From positions 2,480,001-2,544,000 of the forward strand of contig NZ_JAUSYB010000001.1 of NCBI RefSeq assembly GCF_030816505.1: 64,000 nt of DNA. Reading direction: 5' to 3'. The stretch is from Microbacterium sp. W4I20. GTDB lineage: Bacteria; Actinomycetota; Actinomycetes; Actinomycetales; Microbacteriaceae. Position numbers and translations under genes: made by a program. Below, one piece after another: positions 9,373 through 19,919 of the stretch (position 1 is the stretch's first letter; each line of letters opens with the position of its first letter). The notes beneath the pieces are model-generated. The model ran no database searches. It was not told where the DNA came from and saw only the letters and a program-made list of their open reading frames with translations.

Positions 9373-10083
9373 TCAGGACGACAGCGCCAGACCTGCGGCG
9401 AGCGCGAAGCCGAGCACGGTCGCCAGTCCCGTCAGCTCCTTCGCCTTCGACTGGGCCTCGGGGATCATGGAGTCGACGAGCATCACGAGGAGGGCGCCGG
9501 CGGCGAAGCCGTTGGCCGCGGTGCGGAAGACGTCGCCGGTGACCGTCGCCAGCCCGAATCCCGCCACGGTGGCGAGCGCGCAGACGACAGCGACTCCGGC
9601 CCACAGCAGCAACACGCGCGAACGACTCATGCCGCCCTTGAGCAGATCGGCGGCGGAACCGATCGATTCCGGCAGGTTCGAGACGAGGATCGCGACGACG
9701 AGTGCGATGCTCACCGGCTCCCCGGACGCGAGTCCGATGCCGAGCACGAGCTGCTCCGGGATGCCGTCGAGCAGGGCGCCGACCGCCAGCTGACCGCCGC
9801 CCGCTGCTTCCTTCTTCTTCTTCGCGGCCCTGGCATCGAGGATGCGTGCGGCGATGTAGTAGCTCAGTGCCCCGGCGGCGACACCGGCGACGAGCGGCAG
9901 GACGCCGCCCCGCTTCAGGCCCTCTTCCCAGAGCTCGAAGGCGATCGACGCCATGAGCGCTCCCGCGCCGAAGCCGAGGACGATGCCGAGCCAGCGCGGC
10001 GGCCAGGCCCGCAGGATGGCGAGCACGGCGCCGACGAACAACGGGGATGCGGCAACGGCACCCCACAGCACTGCTTCGCCCAT
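9373..10083 (-). CDS. ZIP-family metal permease
   Basis: 236 residues, about seven to eight hydrophobic segments. The two signature helices are present: DGIPEQLVLGIGL and SNLPESIGSA, whose polar residues line the divalent-metal path in ZIP transporters. A basic loop with four lysines (AAKKKKEA) separates the halves, where other ZIPs have a His-rich loop. Start ATG 10083 follows CGGAGG; the longer upstream frame has no ribosome site. Zinc is the usual substrate, but the sequence does not prove it. Confidence 0.88.
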   Translation of the reverse strand: MGEAVLWGAVAASPLFVGAVLAILRAWPPRWLGIVLGFGAGALMASIAFELWEEGLKRGGVLPLVAGVAAGALSYYIAARILDARAAKKKKEAAGGGQLAVGALLDGIPEQLVLGIGLASGEPVSIALVVAILVSNLPESIGSAADLLKGGMSRSRVLLLWAGVAVVCALATVAGFGLATVTGDVFRTAANGFAAGALLVMLVDSMIPEAQSKAKELTGLATVLGFALAAGLALSS

Positions 10084-10259
10084 GTCGCACCTCCGTCGAA
10101 CACTCTGGCACGGAGGGCGGCGGAAAACGGAGACCGTCGATCCGCTCGTCGGCGCGCCGCAGCAGGACACGCCGCGCCGGAATCAGCCCATCTCCGTTTC
10201 CCGGATTCCGTACCCCCGTCACGTGCGGCCGTAGGCTGGCGGCACGAAAGGGGCATCCG

Positions 10260-11507
10260 ATGACCGACAGACCGGGCGAGGTCCTCCGCCTCCCCGCTTT
10301 CGCTCTGTTCTGGTCATCGTCGACGCTCGGCGCCTTCACCGGGGCGGTGAGCGCCCTCGCCTTCCAGGTGCTGATCGTCAAGACGCTGAATGCCACGCCC
10401 CTCGAGATCGGACTGCTGAACGCCGCGAACGTGGTGCCGTACCTGCTGTTCGGCCTGATCGTCGGGGCCCTGATGGACCGGTGGCGCCGCAAGCCGGCGA
10501 TGGTCCTCGCGAGCATCGGGCGCGCCCTCGTGCTCGGCATGATCCCGGTGCTGTGGGTCACCGACACCCTGACCGTGTGGTCGTTCGGTGGGCTGTTCCT
10601 GCTCTTCGGCGCGCTCACCCTCATCGCCGACTCCGCCGCGCAGCCGATGTTGCCCCGGCTCGTACCGCGCAATCAGCTGGTCGCCGCCAACGCCCGCCTC
10701 GGTCAGGCAGGGACCGTCGCGCAGACCACCGGGCCGGCCCTCGGCGGCGCGATCGTCAGCTGGCTCGGAGCGCCGATCGCGATCCTCGTCGACGCGGTCG
10801 CCTATCTCGTGAGCGCCGTGATGCTGAGCCGCATCCGGGTCGAGGAGCCCAAGGCCGAACGCCGCACCGACGGGCGCCACCTCGGCCACGACATCGTCGA
10901 GGGAGTGCGCTGGACGTACTCGCACCGCACCCTCGCCCCCATGGCCGCGTCGGTGAACGTGTGGTTCCTCGGCAACAGCATCGCGCTCACGGCTTTCGTC
11001 CCCTACGCACTCCGCGAGCTCGACCTCGGAGCGCTGCTTTTCGGTCTCGTCCTCGCGATGGGCGGAGTCGGCGGATTCCTCGGCGCCGTGCTCGCACCGA
11101 TGGCCGGGAGGCGCTTCGGAGTCGGTGGTGCGGTGCTCGCCGGGCGCGCGCTCTCAGCGCTCGCCTGGCTCGCGATACTCGTGCTGCCGGCATCCGACAA
11201 TCTCGCGATCATCGCGATCCCGCTCGGCATCGGGCAGTTCCTGTTCGGCCTGGGCATGGGCCTCGAAGACCCGAACGAGATGGGCTACCGGCAAGCGGTC
11301 GCCCCCGACGCCATGCAGGGACGGCTGAACGCCTCCATCCGCACGGTCAACCGGGTCATGTTCCTGATCGGGGCCCTGGTCGCGGGCGGACTCGCCACCG
11401 CCTTCGGCTACCGCGTCACCATCGCGGTGGCCGTGGTGATCTTCGTGGTCGCCGCATTCGTCGTGCTTTTCTCGCCGCTGCGCACCGCCCGTCACGAAGA
11501 CAGCTGA
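10260..11507 (+). CDS. MFS transporter
   Basis: 415 residues with about 12 transmembrane helices. The loop motif MDRWRRKPAMV between helices 2 and 3 is the standard MFS motif A, and an RLVPRNQLVAANA stretch is typical of the MFS_3/enterobactin-exporter-like group. Start ATG 10260 follows GAAAGGGG. Substrate unknown. The intergenic stretch to the divergent ZIP gene is 176 bases. Confidence 0.88.
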   Translation: MTDRPGEVLRLPAFALFWSSSTLGAFTGAVSALAFQVLIVKTLNATPLEIGLLNAANVVPYLLFGLIVGALMDRWRRKPAMVLASIGRALVLGMIPVLWVTDTLTVWSFGGLFLLFGALTLIADSAAQPMLPRLVPRNQLVAANARLGQAGTVAQTTGPALGGAIVSWLGAPIAILVDAVAYLVSAVMLSRIRVEEPKAERRTDGRHLGHDIVEGVRWTYSHRTLAPMAASVNVWFLGNSIALTAFVPYALRELDLGALLFGLVLAMGGVGGFLGAVLAPMAGRRFGVGGAVLAGRALSALAWLAILVLPASDNLAIIAIPLGIGQFLFGLGMGLEDPNEMGYRQAVAPDAMQGRLNASIRTVNRVMFLIGALVAGGLATAFGYRVTIAVAVVIFVVAAFVVLFSPLRTARHEDS

Positions 11508-11511
11508 CCCC

Positions 11512-12312
11512 TCAGCGCGCGACGTCGCCTCCCACCCGATGGATGCCGAGATCAGTGCGGCCGGCGAAGATGTCGGAGCGCAGAGCCCTCGTGCCGTGAT
11601 AGTCGCCGTCCTGAAGGCGGCGGTAGGGCCGATCCTGCGTCTCGGTGCGGATGCCGGCGAGCCGCCGACCGAGGCGATAGACCTCGCGATCGACGTCTGC
11701 CGCGTCGAAACCGTCGGCATCGTGCACGACGTGCAGGTCGAGCGGTTCGATCCCGGTGTACCAGAGCGTGCCGTGCGTCACCGGGAAGAGCAGCGAGTCG
11801 ATGTCTCCGCTGATGCCACGTTCGCCGATCGATCGGTCGTCCTCCCCGGCGGTGACGATGATCAGCGCCCGGCGACCGGCGAGCGGACCGGCGCCGTAGC
11901 GCAGCGGCATCCCACTCTCGGGATCGACCGTGCCGTATGCGAACCCGTTCGTGAGCACGCGATCGAACCACCCCTTGAGGATGGCGGGCACCCCGTACCA
12001 CCACAGCGGGAAGTGGAACACGAGAAGCTCGGCCGCGGCGACCTTGCGCTGTTCCTCGAGCACGTCTTCGGGAAGCTGGCCTGCGGCCTGCGCCTCGCCC
12101 ATGAGCTCCACGATATTGCCGGCGCGACCGAGGGGCTCGCCGAGATCCTTCGCCGACAGCACCGGGTCGAACCCCTGCGCGTAGAGATCGGTGGTCACCA
12201 CGTCGTAGTCGCGCTCGAGGGCACGCGTGCCCTCCCGGAAGAGCCGTGCGTTGAACGAGCTCGACTGCGGATGCGCGTGGATCCAGTGCGCGGTCGGGCG
12301 CACGGTACTCAC
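11512..12312 (-). CDS. Flavodoxin-fold NAD(P)H:quinone oxidoreductase
   Basis: 266 residues. The N-terminal FMN-binding pattern (HAHPQSSSFNARL), FHFPLWWYGVPAILKGWFDRV (given here as the region near residues 95-115) and the FAYG motif are those of the MdaB/KefF/NQO group, which reduces quinones with two electrons. GTG 12312 overlaps the stop of the upstream MFS gene by 4 bases, so both come from one transcript. Confidence 0.88.
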   Translation of the reverse strand: MSTVRPTAHWIHAHPQSSSFNARLFREGTRALERDYDVVTTDLYAQGFDPVLSAKDLGEPLGRAGNIVELMGEAQAAGQLPEDVLEEQRKVAAAELLVFHFPLWWYGVPAILKGWFDRVLTNGFAYGTVDPESGMPLRYGAGPLAGRRALIIVTAGEDDRSIGERGISGDIDSLLFPVTHGTLWYTGIEPLDLHVVHDADGFDAADVDREVYRLGRRLAGIRTETQDRPYRRLQDGDYHGTRALRSDIFAGRTDLGIHRVGGDVAR

Positions 12313-13658
12313 GATGCCACCCGCTTCGCGTTGACCAGCGGCAGAATCGCCGCGGCCGCGACAGCGACCGCGGCGATGAGCAGCGCGACCGTGAATCCGC
12401 TCGCCGCGAGGATCGAGGAGACCGTTCCGAGCACGGCGATCCCGAGTCCGCCACCGAGCGAGAAGCCCACCTCCTGGATGGCGCCCACCTGGCCGGCATC
12501 GTCTTCCGTCGTGACGTCGAACAGCGCCGTCGCGGCGAGCGTCGCGCCGATCCCGAAGCCCAAGCCGACCAGCAGGAGCGGGAGCGCCACCAAGTCGGGG
12601 TCGAACGCGAGCCAGGCAAGCCCCACCCCCTGCACGGTCAGCGCGAGCACCGTCAGCACGTTCGCGCTCAGCATCCGCAGGAACACGGGAGCGAGCACGC
12701 CCCCGAGCGCGATCGCCACGGCCTGCGGAAGGATCGCGATCCCCGCCTCGGCCGCGCTCTGACCGCGCACATCCTGCAGGTGGAGACTGACGAGCACGAC
12801 GGATGCCGATGCCACGCCACTGCTCGCGATGATGCGGATGATGGCCGGGCTGAAGCCGGGCACACCGAAGAGTCGCATGTCGATGAGCGGATCCCGCAGC
12901 ACCCGCTGCCGGCGGATGAAGTAGATGAGGGTCACGACGGCGATCACGCCGGCCACGGCCGCGGGCACGGGAGCGGCGAGCACCTCATGCAGGGCGAAGA
13001 CCAGCGCCCCGAGGGCGACGATCGACGACAGGATGCTCCGGATGTCCCACGACGCCGGGCGCGAGCTGCGGGAGTCGGGGACCAGCCAGATCGCGAGCAC
13101 GCCCGCGATGATCGCCAGCGGAACGCTGCCGAGGAGCAGCCAGCGCCATCCCGGCCCTTCGGTCACGATGCCGCCGAGCACCGGACCGAGAGCACTTCCC
13201 GCTCCGAACGTCGCCGTCCAGAGCCCGTACGCGAGCACCCGCTCGCGGGCCTGGTAGTGGGCGCCGATCGTGGCGACGACGCCCGCGACGACGAACGCTT
13301 CCGCGACGCCGAGCAGAGCCCGGATCACGATCAGCACCAGCCCGTCGTCGGCGAGGCCTCCCACCACGTTCAGGATCGCGAATCCGGCGAGGCCGATCAG
13401 CACGATGCGCTTGCGACCGAATGCGTCGCCGATGCGCGCCGCGAGGATGAGGGTGGCCGCGAGCGACAGCGCGTAGATGTCGACGAGCCAGAGCGAGCCG
13501 CTGTCGGTGAGAGCGAGGTCGCCGCGGATCGCCGGCAGAGCGGTGGAGACGCTGCTGATCGCGAGGGCGCCGATGAGGATCCCGAGTTGCAGCGGGATCA
13601 TCGCGAGCCAGGGGTGGCGAAGGGCGCGGGAGGTGGCTATGGGGGTACTGGACGGCAC
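12309..13658 (-). CDS. MFS drug-efflux transporter (DHA2-like)
   Basis: 449 residues, 12-14 hydrophobic helices. The motif GDAFGRKRIVLIG is MFS motif A, and the region near GPVLGG fits motif C of antiporters. Starts at GTG 13658; the ribosome site is weak. It is divergent from an HxlR regulator and co-directional with a quinone reductase, which suggests export of or protection from electrophilic compounds. Confidence 0.86.
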   Translation of the reverse strand: MPSSTPIATSRALRHPWLAMIPLQLGILIGALAISSVSTALPAIRGDLALTDSGSLWLVDIYALSLAATLILAARIGDAFGRKRIVLIGLAGFAILNVVGGLADDGLVLIVIRALLGVAEAFVVAGVVATIGAHYQARERVLAYGLWTATFGAGSALGPVLGGIVTEGPGWRWLLLGSVPLAIIAGVLAIWLVPDSRSSRPASWDIRSILSSIVALGALVFALHEVLAAPVPAAVAGVIAVVTLIYFIRRQRVLRDPLIDMRLFGVPGFSPAIIRIIASSGVASASVVLVSLHLQDVRGQSAAEAGIAILPQAVAIALGGVLAPVFLRMLSANVLTVLALTVQGVGLAWLAFDPDLVALPLLLVGLGFGIGATLAATALFDVTTEDDAGQVGAIQEVGFSLGGGLGIAVLGTVSSILAASGFTVALLIAAVAVAAAAILPLVNAKRVAS

Positions 13659-13678
13659 GGTCTCAGTCTGATGTGATG

Positions 13679-13697
13679 GTACTCAGGGATCAAGTAC
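13679..13697. promoter_or_regulatory. Candidate HxlR/YodB-type operator
   Basis: GTACT and AGTAC form a perfect inverted repeat with a 9-base spacer in the 96-base gap between the MFS gene and the divergent HxlR gene. Bacillus YodB and CatR, of the same family, bind TACT-N7-AGTA; here the spacer is 9. Confidence 0.5.
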
Positions 13698-13754
13698 TGT
13701 CATTCCGGTTACATAGTGACGGATCGGATACCAAGGCCAGCGAGAGGCGAGCCG

Positions 13755-14151
13755 ATGAGAGAGAAGACAGAGCGGATCGTTCGCGAGTGGGGCGATGCCT
13801 GCGATGCGGAGGTGTCGATCGCCGTCCTCGGCGGCGCCTGGAAGCCCAGCATCCTCTCGCTCCTCGGTGAACACGACGTGCTCCGCTTCGGCGAGCTGCG
13901 TCGGCTCCTGCTCGAGCCGACGCCCCGCGTGCTCACCCGGCAGCTGCGCGAGCTCGAGGACGACGGCCTGATCACCCGCGAGGTCTACCGGCAGGTGCCC
14001 CCGAAGGTCGAGTACCGGTTGAGCGACCTCGGGCGCGGCGCCGGACCCCTGGTCGACTCCCTCACGCGGTGGGGCGGCGAGTACGCCGCCCATCAGAGGC
14101 GGATGCTGGCCGAACCGGCATCCGTCGGGAGCGGTGAGCGTCGGGAGCCGA

Positions 14152-14171
<20 letters not shown>
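13755..14171 (+). CDS. HxlR-family transcriptional regulator
   Basis: 138 residues from ATG 13755 (GAGAGGCGA upstream); a GTG at 13716 is less likely. The winged-helix order is typical: LGGAWKPSILSLL, RFGELRRLLLEPTPRVLTRQLRELEDDGLI (given as residues about 44-73) and YRLSDLGR. There is a single cysteine (Cys16) just before LGG, the position of the redox-sensing cysteine in YodB-type members. The family responds to quinones and electrophiles, which fits the divergent quinone reductase and efflux genes. Confidence 0.88.
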
Positions 14172-16271
<2,100 letters not shown>

Positions 16272-16296
16272 TCCTTCGTCGAGCTCAGGGACCTCT
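16272..16296. repeat. Half copy of the palindromic repeat after argG
   Basis: CCTTCGTCGAGCTCAGGGACC directly follows the argG stop and matches one arm of the element at 3881-3934. Confidence 0.55.
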
Positions 16297-16355
16297 GAGC
16301 GGGGGCGGATGCTGCGGCATCCGCCCCCTTTCTCGTGCCGGCTCCCGGCTTCGCC

Positions 16356-16441
16356 GTGCATAACTCCTCAAGAATTCGGCGTATCGGCACCAGGGAGGCC
16401 CCTGCGGCCGGAGAACGCGCGTTCTTGGAGGAGTTGTGCAC
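16356..16441. repeat. 86-base palindromic repeat (GTGCATAACTCCTCAAGAA arms)
   Basis: The left arm GTGCATAACTCCTCAAGAA and the right arm TTCTTGGAGGAGTTGTGCAC are reverse complements except for one substitution and one extra base, with about 47 bases between. Its size and arm design resemble those of the elements at 23411 and 24480. Confidence 0.75.
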
Positions 16442-16472
16442 GCGGTGCGACCCTGACCCTGTGAGTACTCCG

Positions 16473-16504
16473 AGTTATCTTGCACACATGTGTGCACTAT
16501 AACT
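16473..16504. promoter_or_regulatory. TetR operator
   Basis: A perfect 16-base palindrome TGCACACATGTGTGCA (16481-16496) is flanked by AGTTAT and ATAACT, giving 28 symmetric positions out of 32. It ends 11 bases before the TetR ATG, the usual place for autoregulation of a TetR-led operon. Confidence 0.8.
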
Positions 16505-16515
16505 ATCCTGGAGGC

Positions 16516-17148
16516 ATGACCACACGTGCACCCCGCCGCGACGCCGTGGAGAATCGCGCCGGCATCCTTGACGCCGCCCGGACGACCCTTTCGACCGACC
16601 CGCACGCCTCCGTCGACGTCATCGCCCGCAGCGCTGGCCTCTCGCGCCGCACGCTCTACGGACACTTCGTGGACCGCGACGCCCTGATCCGCGAACTCAT
16701 CTCGAGCGGAGCCCAGCGCTTCAACGCCATCGCCGCCTCCGTCGACGACCCCGACGCTCGACTCGCCCTCGCCCGCCTCGCTGCACGCCTGTGGCAGGAG
16801 GCAGCGCACGTGCAGGTCGCCGCGGCTCTCGCCCTCGACGAGGCGCACGTCGAGCACACGGCCACGGCCCTCGCTCCGTTGCGGCGCACGGTCGCCGCAC
16901 TCGCCCGACGCGGTCAGGAAGACGGCAGCTTCCGCACGGACCTCGCCGCCCCCACCCTCGCCCGCCTGATCGAGGAGATGGCACGCACCGTCGTCTCGCG
17001 GACGGATGCTGCCACCACCGGAGCCGCGAACGTCGCAGTGCGCACCGTGCTCAGCATCGCCGGACTGTCGTGGCGCGAAGCCGATGAACTGCTCGCCGCG
17101 CACCCCGACATCGTCGCCCCTCTCACCGAAGAGGAGGCACACGCATGA
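16516..17148 (+). CDS. TetR-family transcriptional regulator
   Basis: 210 residues from ATG 16516, with CTGGAGG immediately upstream. The N-terminal HTH (about 18-60: ILDAARTTL, VDVIARSAGLSRRTLYGHF) is standard. The C-terminal ligand-binding part is unspecific. It leads a three-gene run with the degenerate ATPase and the YhgE/Pip protein (stop/start overlap of 4 bases), and the palindrome at 16473-16504 is its likely operator. Confidence 0.92.
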   Translation: MTTRAPRRDAVENRAGILDAARTTLSTDPHASVDVIARSAGLSRRTLYGHFVDRDALIRELISSGAQRFNAIAASVDDPDARLALARLAARLWQEAAHVQVAAALALDEAHVEHTATALAPLRRTVAALARRGQEDGSFRTDLAAPTLARLIEEMARTVVSRTDAATTGAANVAVRTVLSIAGLSWREADELLAAHPDIVAPLTEEEAHA

Positions 17149-17957
17149 GGATCACGCTGCAGGACGTGAGCAAGGGCCGCGGGGGCCAGGCGCTTCCGAT
17201 CACGAGCCTCGAGTTCCATACCGGGGCCGTGCGCTTCGCACTCGCCGAGACCGAGCAGCGCCCCACCGTCCTCGGGCTGATCGCCAGCGGACGGATGCGG
17301 TCCGACTCCGGCCTGGTGACCATCGACGGCACCGCGAATGCCAAGGAGCTGCGGCGGCGAGTCGCCCTGGTCGATGCGCCGGCGGTCAGCGATCCGCACG
17401 CGGACATCACGCTGGCCGGTGTCGTCGGCGAAGAGCTGATGTTCGCCGGCGTCGGCGCGACCCCCATCCACGCACGCCGATGGCTCGCACAGCTCGGCTT
17501 CGCCGAACTCGCGTCCGTTCCGATCGGCAGCATCGATCCCGCGGCCCGCGTGCGGATCCTCTGCGAACTCGCGGTCCTGCGCGAGGGCGTCGAGGCCATC
17601 GTGCTCGTGTCGCCCGACCGGCACGGCGGCAGCCCCGACGGCTGGTGGCGCATCGCCGGAGAGTTCGCCGACCGCGGCTACGCCATGCTCGTCATCGTCG
17701 GGGGCTCCGCCGCCGTCGCCCTGGAGCGGATGCAGGAGTTCGACGCGGTCAATGCCTCCGGCCCGATCGCACCGCTCGTGCTCGGGGGCCCGGCGCCCGC
17801 CGACGCGGGCGATGCGGAACCGGATGCTGAGACGGACGCCCTTCGTCTCGCTCCGCTCGCTCAGGAACCGGATACCTGGGTCGCTGAGCCCGTCGAAGCG
17901 TCGGAACAGCAAGAACCGCCCACCGAAGAACCGACCGAGAACGGAGGCGCACGATGA
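17145..17957 (+). CDS. Degenerate ABC-type ATPase-like protein
   Basis: 270 residues laid out like an ABC ATP-binding subunit. LGLIASGRMRSDSGLVTIDG aligns with the usual LxxIAGxxxPDSGxVxxDG that follows Walker A. The GxxGxGKS/T P-loop itself is missing: residues there read LAETEQRPTV. No good Walker B is seen either. It may have kept a structural rather than ATP-hydrolysing role beside the YhgE/Pip protein. The C terminus contains the repeat-derived peptide WVAEPVEAS. ATGA overlaps join it to both neighbours. Confidence 0.75.
   Translation: MRITLQDVSKGRGGQALPITSLEFHTGAVRFALAETEQRPTVLGLIASGRMRSDSGLVTIDGTANAKELRRRVALVDAPAVSDPHADITLAGVVGEELMFAGVGATPIHARRWLAQLGFAELASVPIGSIDPAARVRILCELAVLREGVEAIVLVSPDRHGGSPDGWWRIAGEFADRGYAMLVIVGGSAAVALERMQEFDAVNASGPIAPLVLGGPAPADAGDAEPDAETDALRLAPLAQEPDTWVAEPVEASEQQEPPTEEPTENGGAR
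17839..17900. repeat. Full palindromic repeat inserted in frame near a 3' end
   Basis: The left arm, from CCCTTCGTCTCGCTCC to CTCAGGAACC, pairs loosely with the right arm GGGTCGCTGAGCCCGTCGAAG. The right arm is translated as WVAEPVEAS, the same peptide as in the VWA protein at 3786-5042. Confidence 0.75.
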
Positions 17958-19790
17958 AGGTTCCCGCCATGATCGGCGCCGAGCTGCGGCGTCTCACCGC
18001 GAGCAGGATGGGAATCATCGCGCTCATCGCGCTCGTGTGCGTGCCGATCCTCTACGGCGGGCTCTACCTGTGGGCGAACCAGGATCCCTACGCGAAGTTC
18101 CCCGAAGTGCCGGTGGCGCTGGTGGTCGACGACGAGGGCGCCCCGGCGGCCGCGTCCTCCACCGGTGACGCGAACCCCGAGACCGTGAACTACGGCGAGG
18201 ACGTCGCCGACAACCTCATCGACGGCAACGCCTTCGACTGGCAGCGGATGACGGCGACCGAAGCGGCCGACGCCCTGCGCGAGGGCACAGTGGACTTCAC
18301 GGTGACGATCCCCGCGGACTTCTCGTCCGCGCTCACCTCGGCCGCGGGCGACGACCCGCACCAGGCCCGCATCGACCTCGAAACCAACGACGCGAACAAC
18401 TACCTCGCCTCGTCGATGGGCACGCAGGCGGTGGAGAAGATCCGCAGCTCCGTGGCCGAGATGGTCGGCAGCGAGGCTGCGGAGCGCCTGCTCACCGGGC
18501 TGAGCGATGTGCGCGACAGCCTCATCACCGCGACCGACGGAGCCACGAAGCTCACCGACGGGGCGAACAGCGCCGCATCCGGCAGCTCCTCCCTCGCCGA
18601 CGGCACCGCGAAACTCGCCGACGGTACGGCACAGCTCGCGACGGGCGCGCGGACCCTCGCCGACGGCGCCGCACAGGTGAGCGCGGGCAACCGCCAGCTC
18701 GCCGATGTCGCCGATCGCGCGGGCTCCGCCGTGCAGCAGGCCGCCGACGCGCTGCCACAGGCGCGCACCGACATCGCTGACCTGCTCGCCGAGCAGGGAC
18801 TCACCCAGGCTGAGATCGACGACGTGCTCGCCCGCCTCGATCCGCTGGCGGCGCGGCTGCAGGACGGCAACAACAGGGTCCAGACCGCTGTCGACAAGGT
18901 CGATCAGCTCGCGGCCGGCGCGGCATCCGTCGCCTCCGGCGCCTCCGAGCTGGCGACGGGCGCAGGCACGGCGGCATCCGGAGCCGCGGCGGCCCACACG
19001 CGGGGCCGTGCAGCTGCGCGATGGCTTGGGCACGCTCGCGTCGGGCACTGCCGAGCTGCGCGACGGTCTCTCCGACGGGGTCGACCAGATCCCGGCATCC
19101 ACCCCGGACCTGCGCTCGCTGCAGGCCGACACGATCGCCGATCCGGTGAAGGTGTCGAGCGACAAGGTCGCCTCGGCCGAGGACTACGGCGCAGGCCTCG
19201 CGCCGTTCTTCGCAGCGCTCTCGGCCTGGATCGGCATCTACGCCCTCTTCCTCATCGTCAAGCCGATCTCGCGCCGGGCGATCACAGCCCTGCACTCGCC
19301 GATCCGCATCACGCTGGCCGGATGGTTGACGCCGGCGTCGCTCGGAGCGGTGCAGATGGTCGGCCTGATGGGTATCCTCGCGATCACCCTCGGCTTCACG
19401 TTCGACAACCCGATCGGAACGCTCGGGGTCATGGTGTTCGCCTCGGCGACGTTCGCGGCGATCATCCTCGCCCTCAACGTCTGGCTCGGCTCGGTCGGGC
19501 AGTTCCTCGGGCTGGTGCTGATGGTGCTGCAGCTCGTCACCGCGGGGGGTACGTTCCCCTGGCAGACGCTGCCCGCGCCGCTCGCAGCGCTCCACCATGT
19601 CCTGCCGCTGGGCTACGTCGTCGACGCGATGCGCCAGCTCATGTACGGCGGCGACCTCTCCCGAGCCGGGTGGGATCTCGCGGTGCTCGGGATCTGGCTC
19701 GTCGGCGCTCTGCTCCTCGCAATGATCGGCGTGACGCGGATGACCCACCGACGCACCCTTCGCGATCTGCAGCCCAGCCTGATCGGGTGA
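17954..19790 (+). pseudogene. YhgE/Pip-type membrane protein gene with an apparent +1 frameshift
   Basis: The N-terminal frame (from ATG 17954) has one membrane helix, an extracytoplasmic part and long Ser/Ala/Gly-Asp repeats (LADGTAKLADGTAQLATGA), the phage-infection-protein signature. The C-terminal frame has about five membrane helices and resumes with RDGLGTLASGTAELRDGL. The two frames meet near 18990-19015 (around cacgcggggccgtg); removing one base there gives an uninterrupted protein of about 611 residues, and the total length is 3n+1. The gene is either truly broken or carries an assembly error. Such proteins are membrane exporters or secretion-linked; exact role unknown. Confidence 0.8.
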
Positions 19791-19792
19791 TG

Positions 19793-19826
19793 ACAGCCTG
19801 GCGCGAGACGCCCCGCGCCAGGCTGT
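19793..19826 (+). terminator. Strong hairpin after the YhgE/Pip gene
   Basis: ACAGCCTGGCGCG and CGCGCCAGGCTGT form a perfect 13-base stem with an 8-base loop directly after the stop. There is no T-run, as is common in high-GC actinobacteria. Confidence 0.8.
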
Positions 19827-19919
19827 GGGACGGATAGGATGCGAGAGCGCGAACCTGAAACGCGTACTGGGGCTCGGTGGGACTGAGTTCCACCTGGCTA
19901 CCCGAAGGTGTGCTCGACG

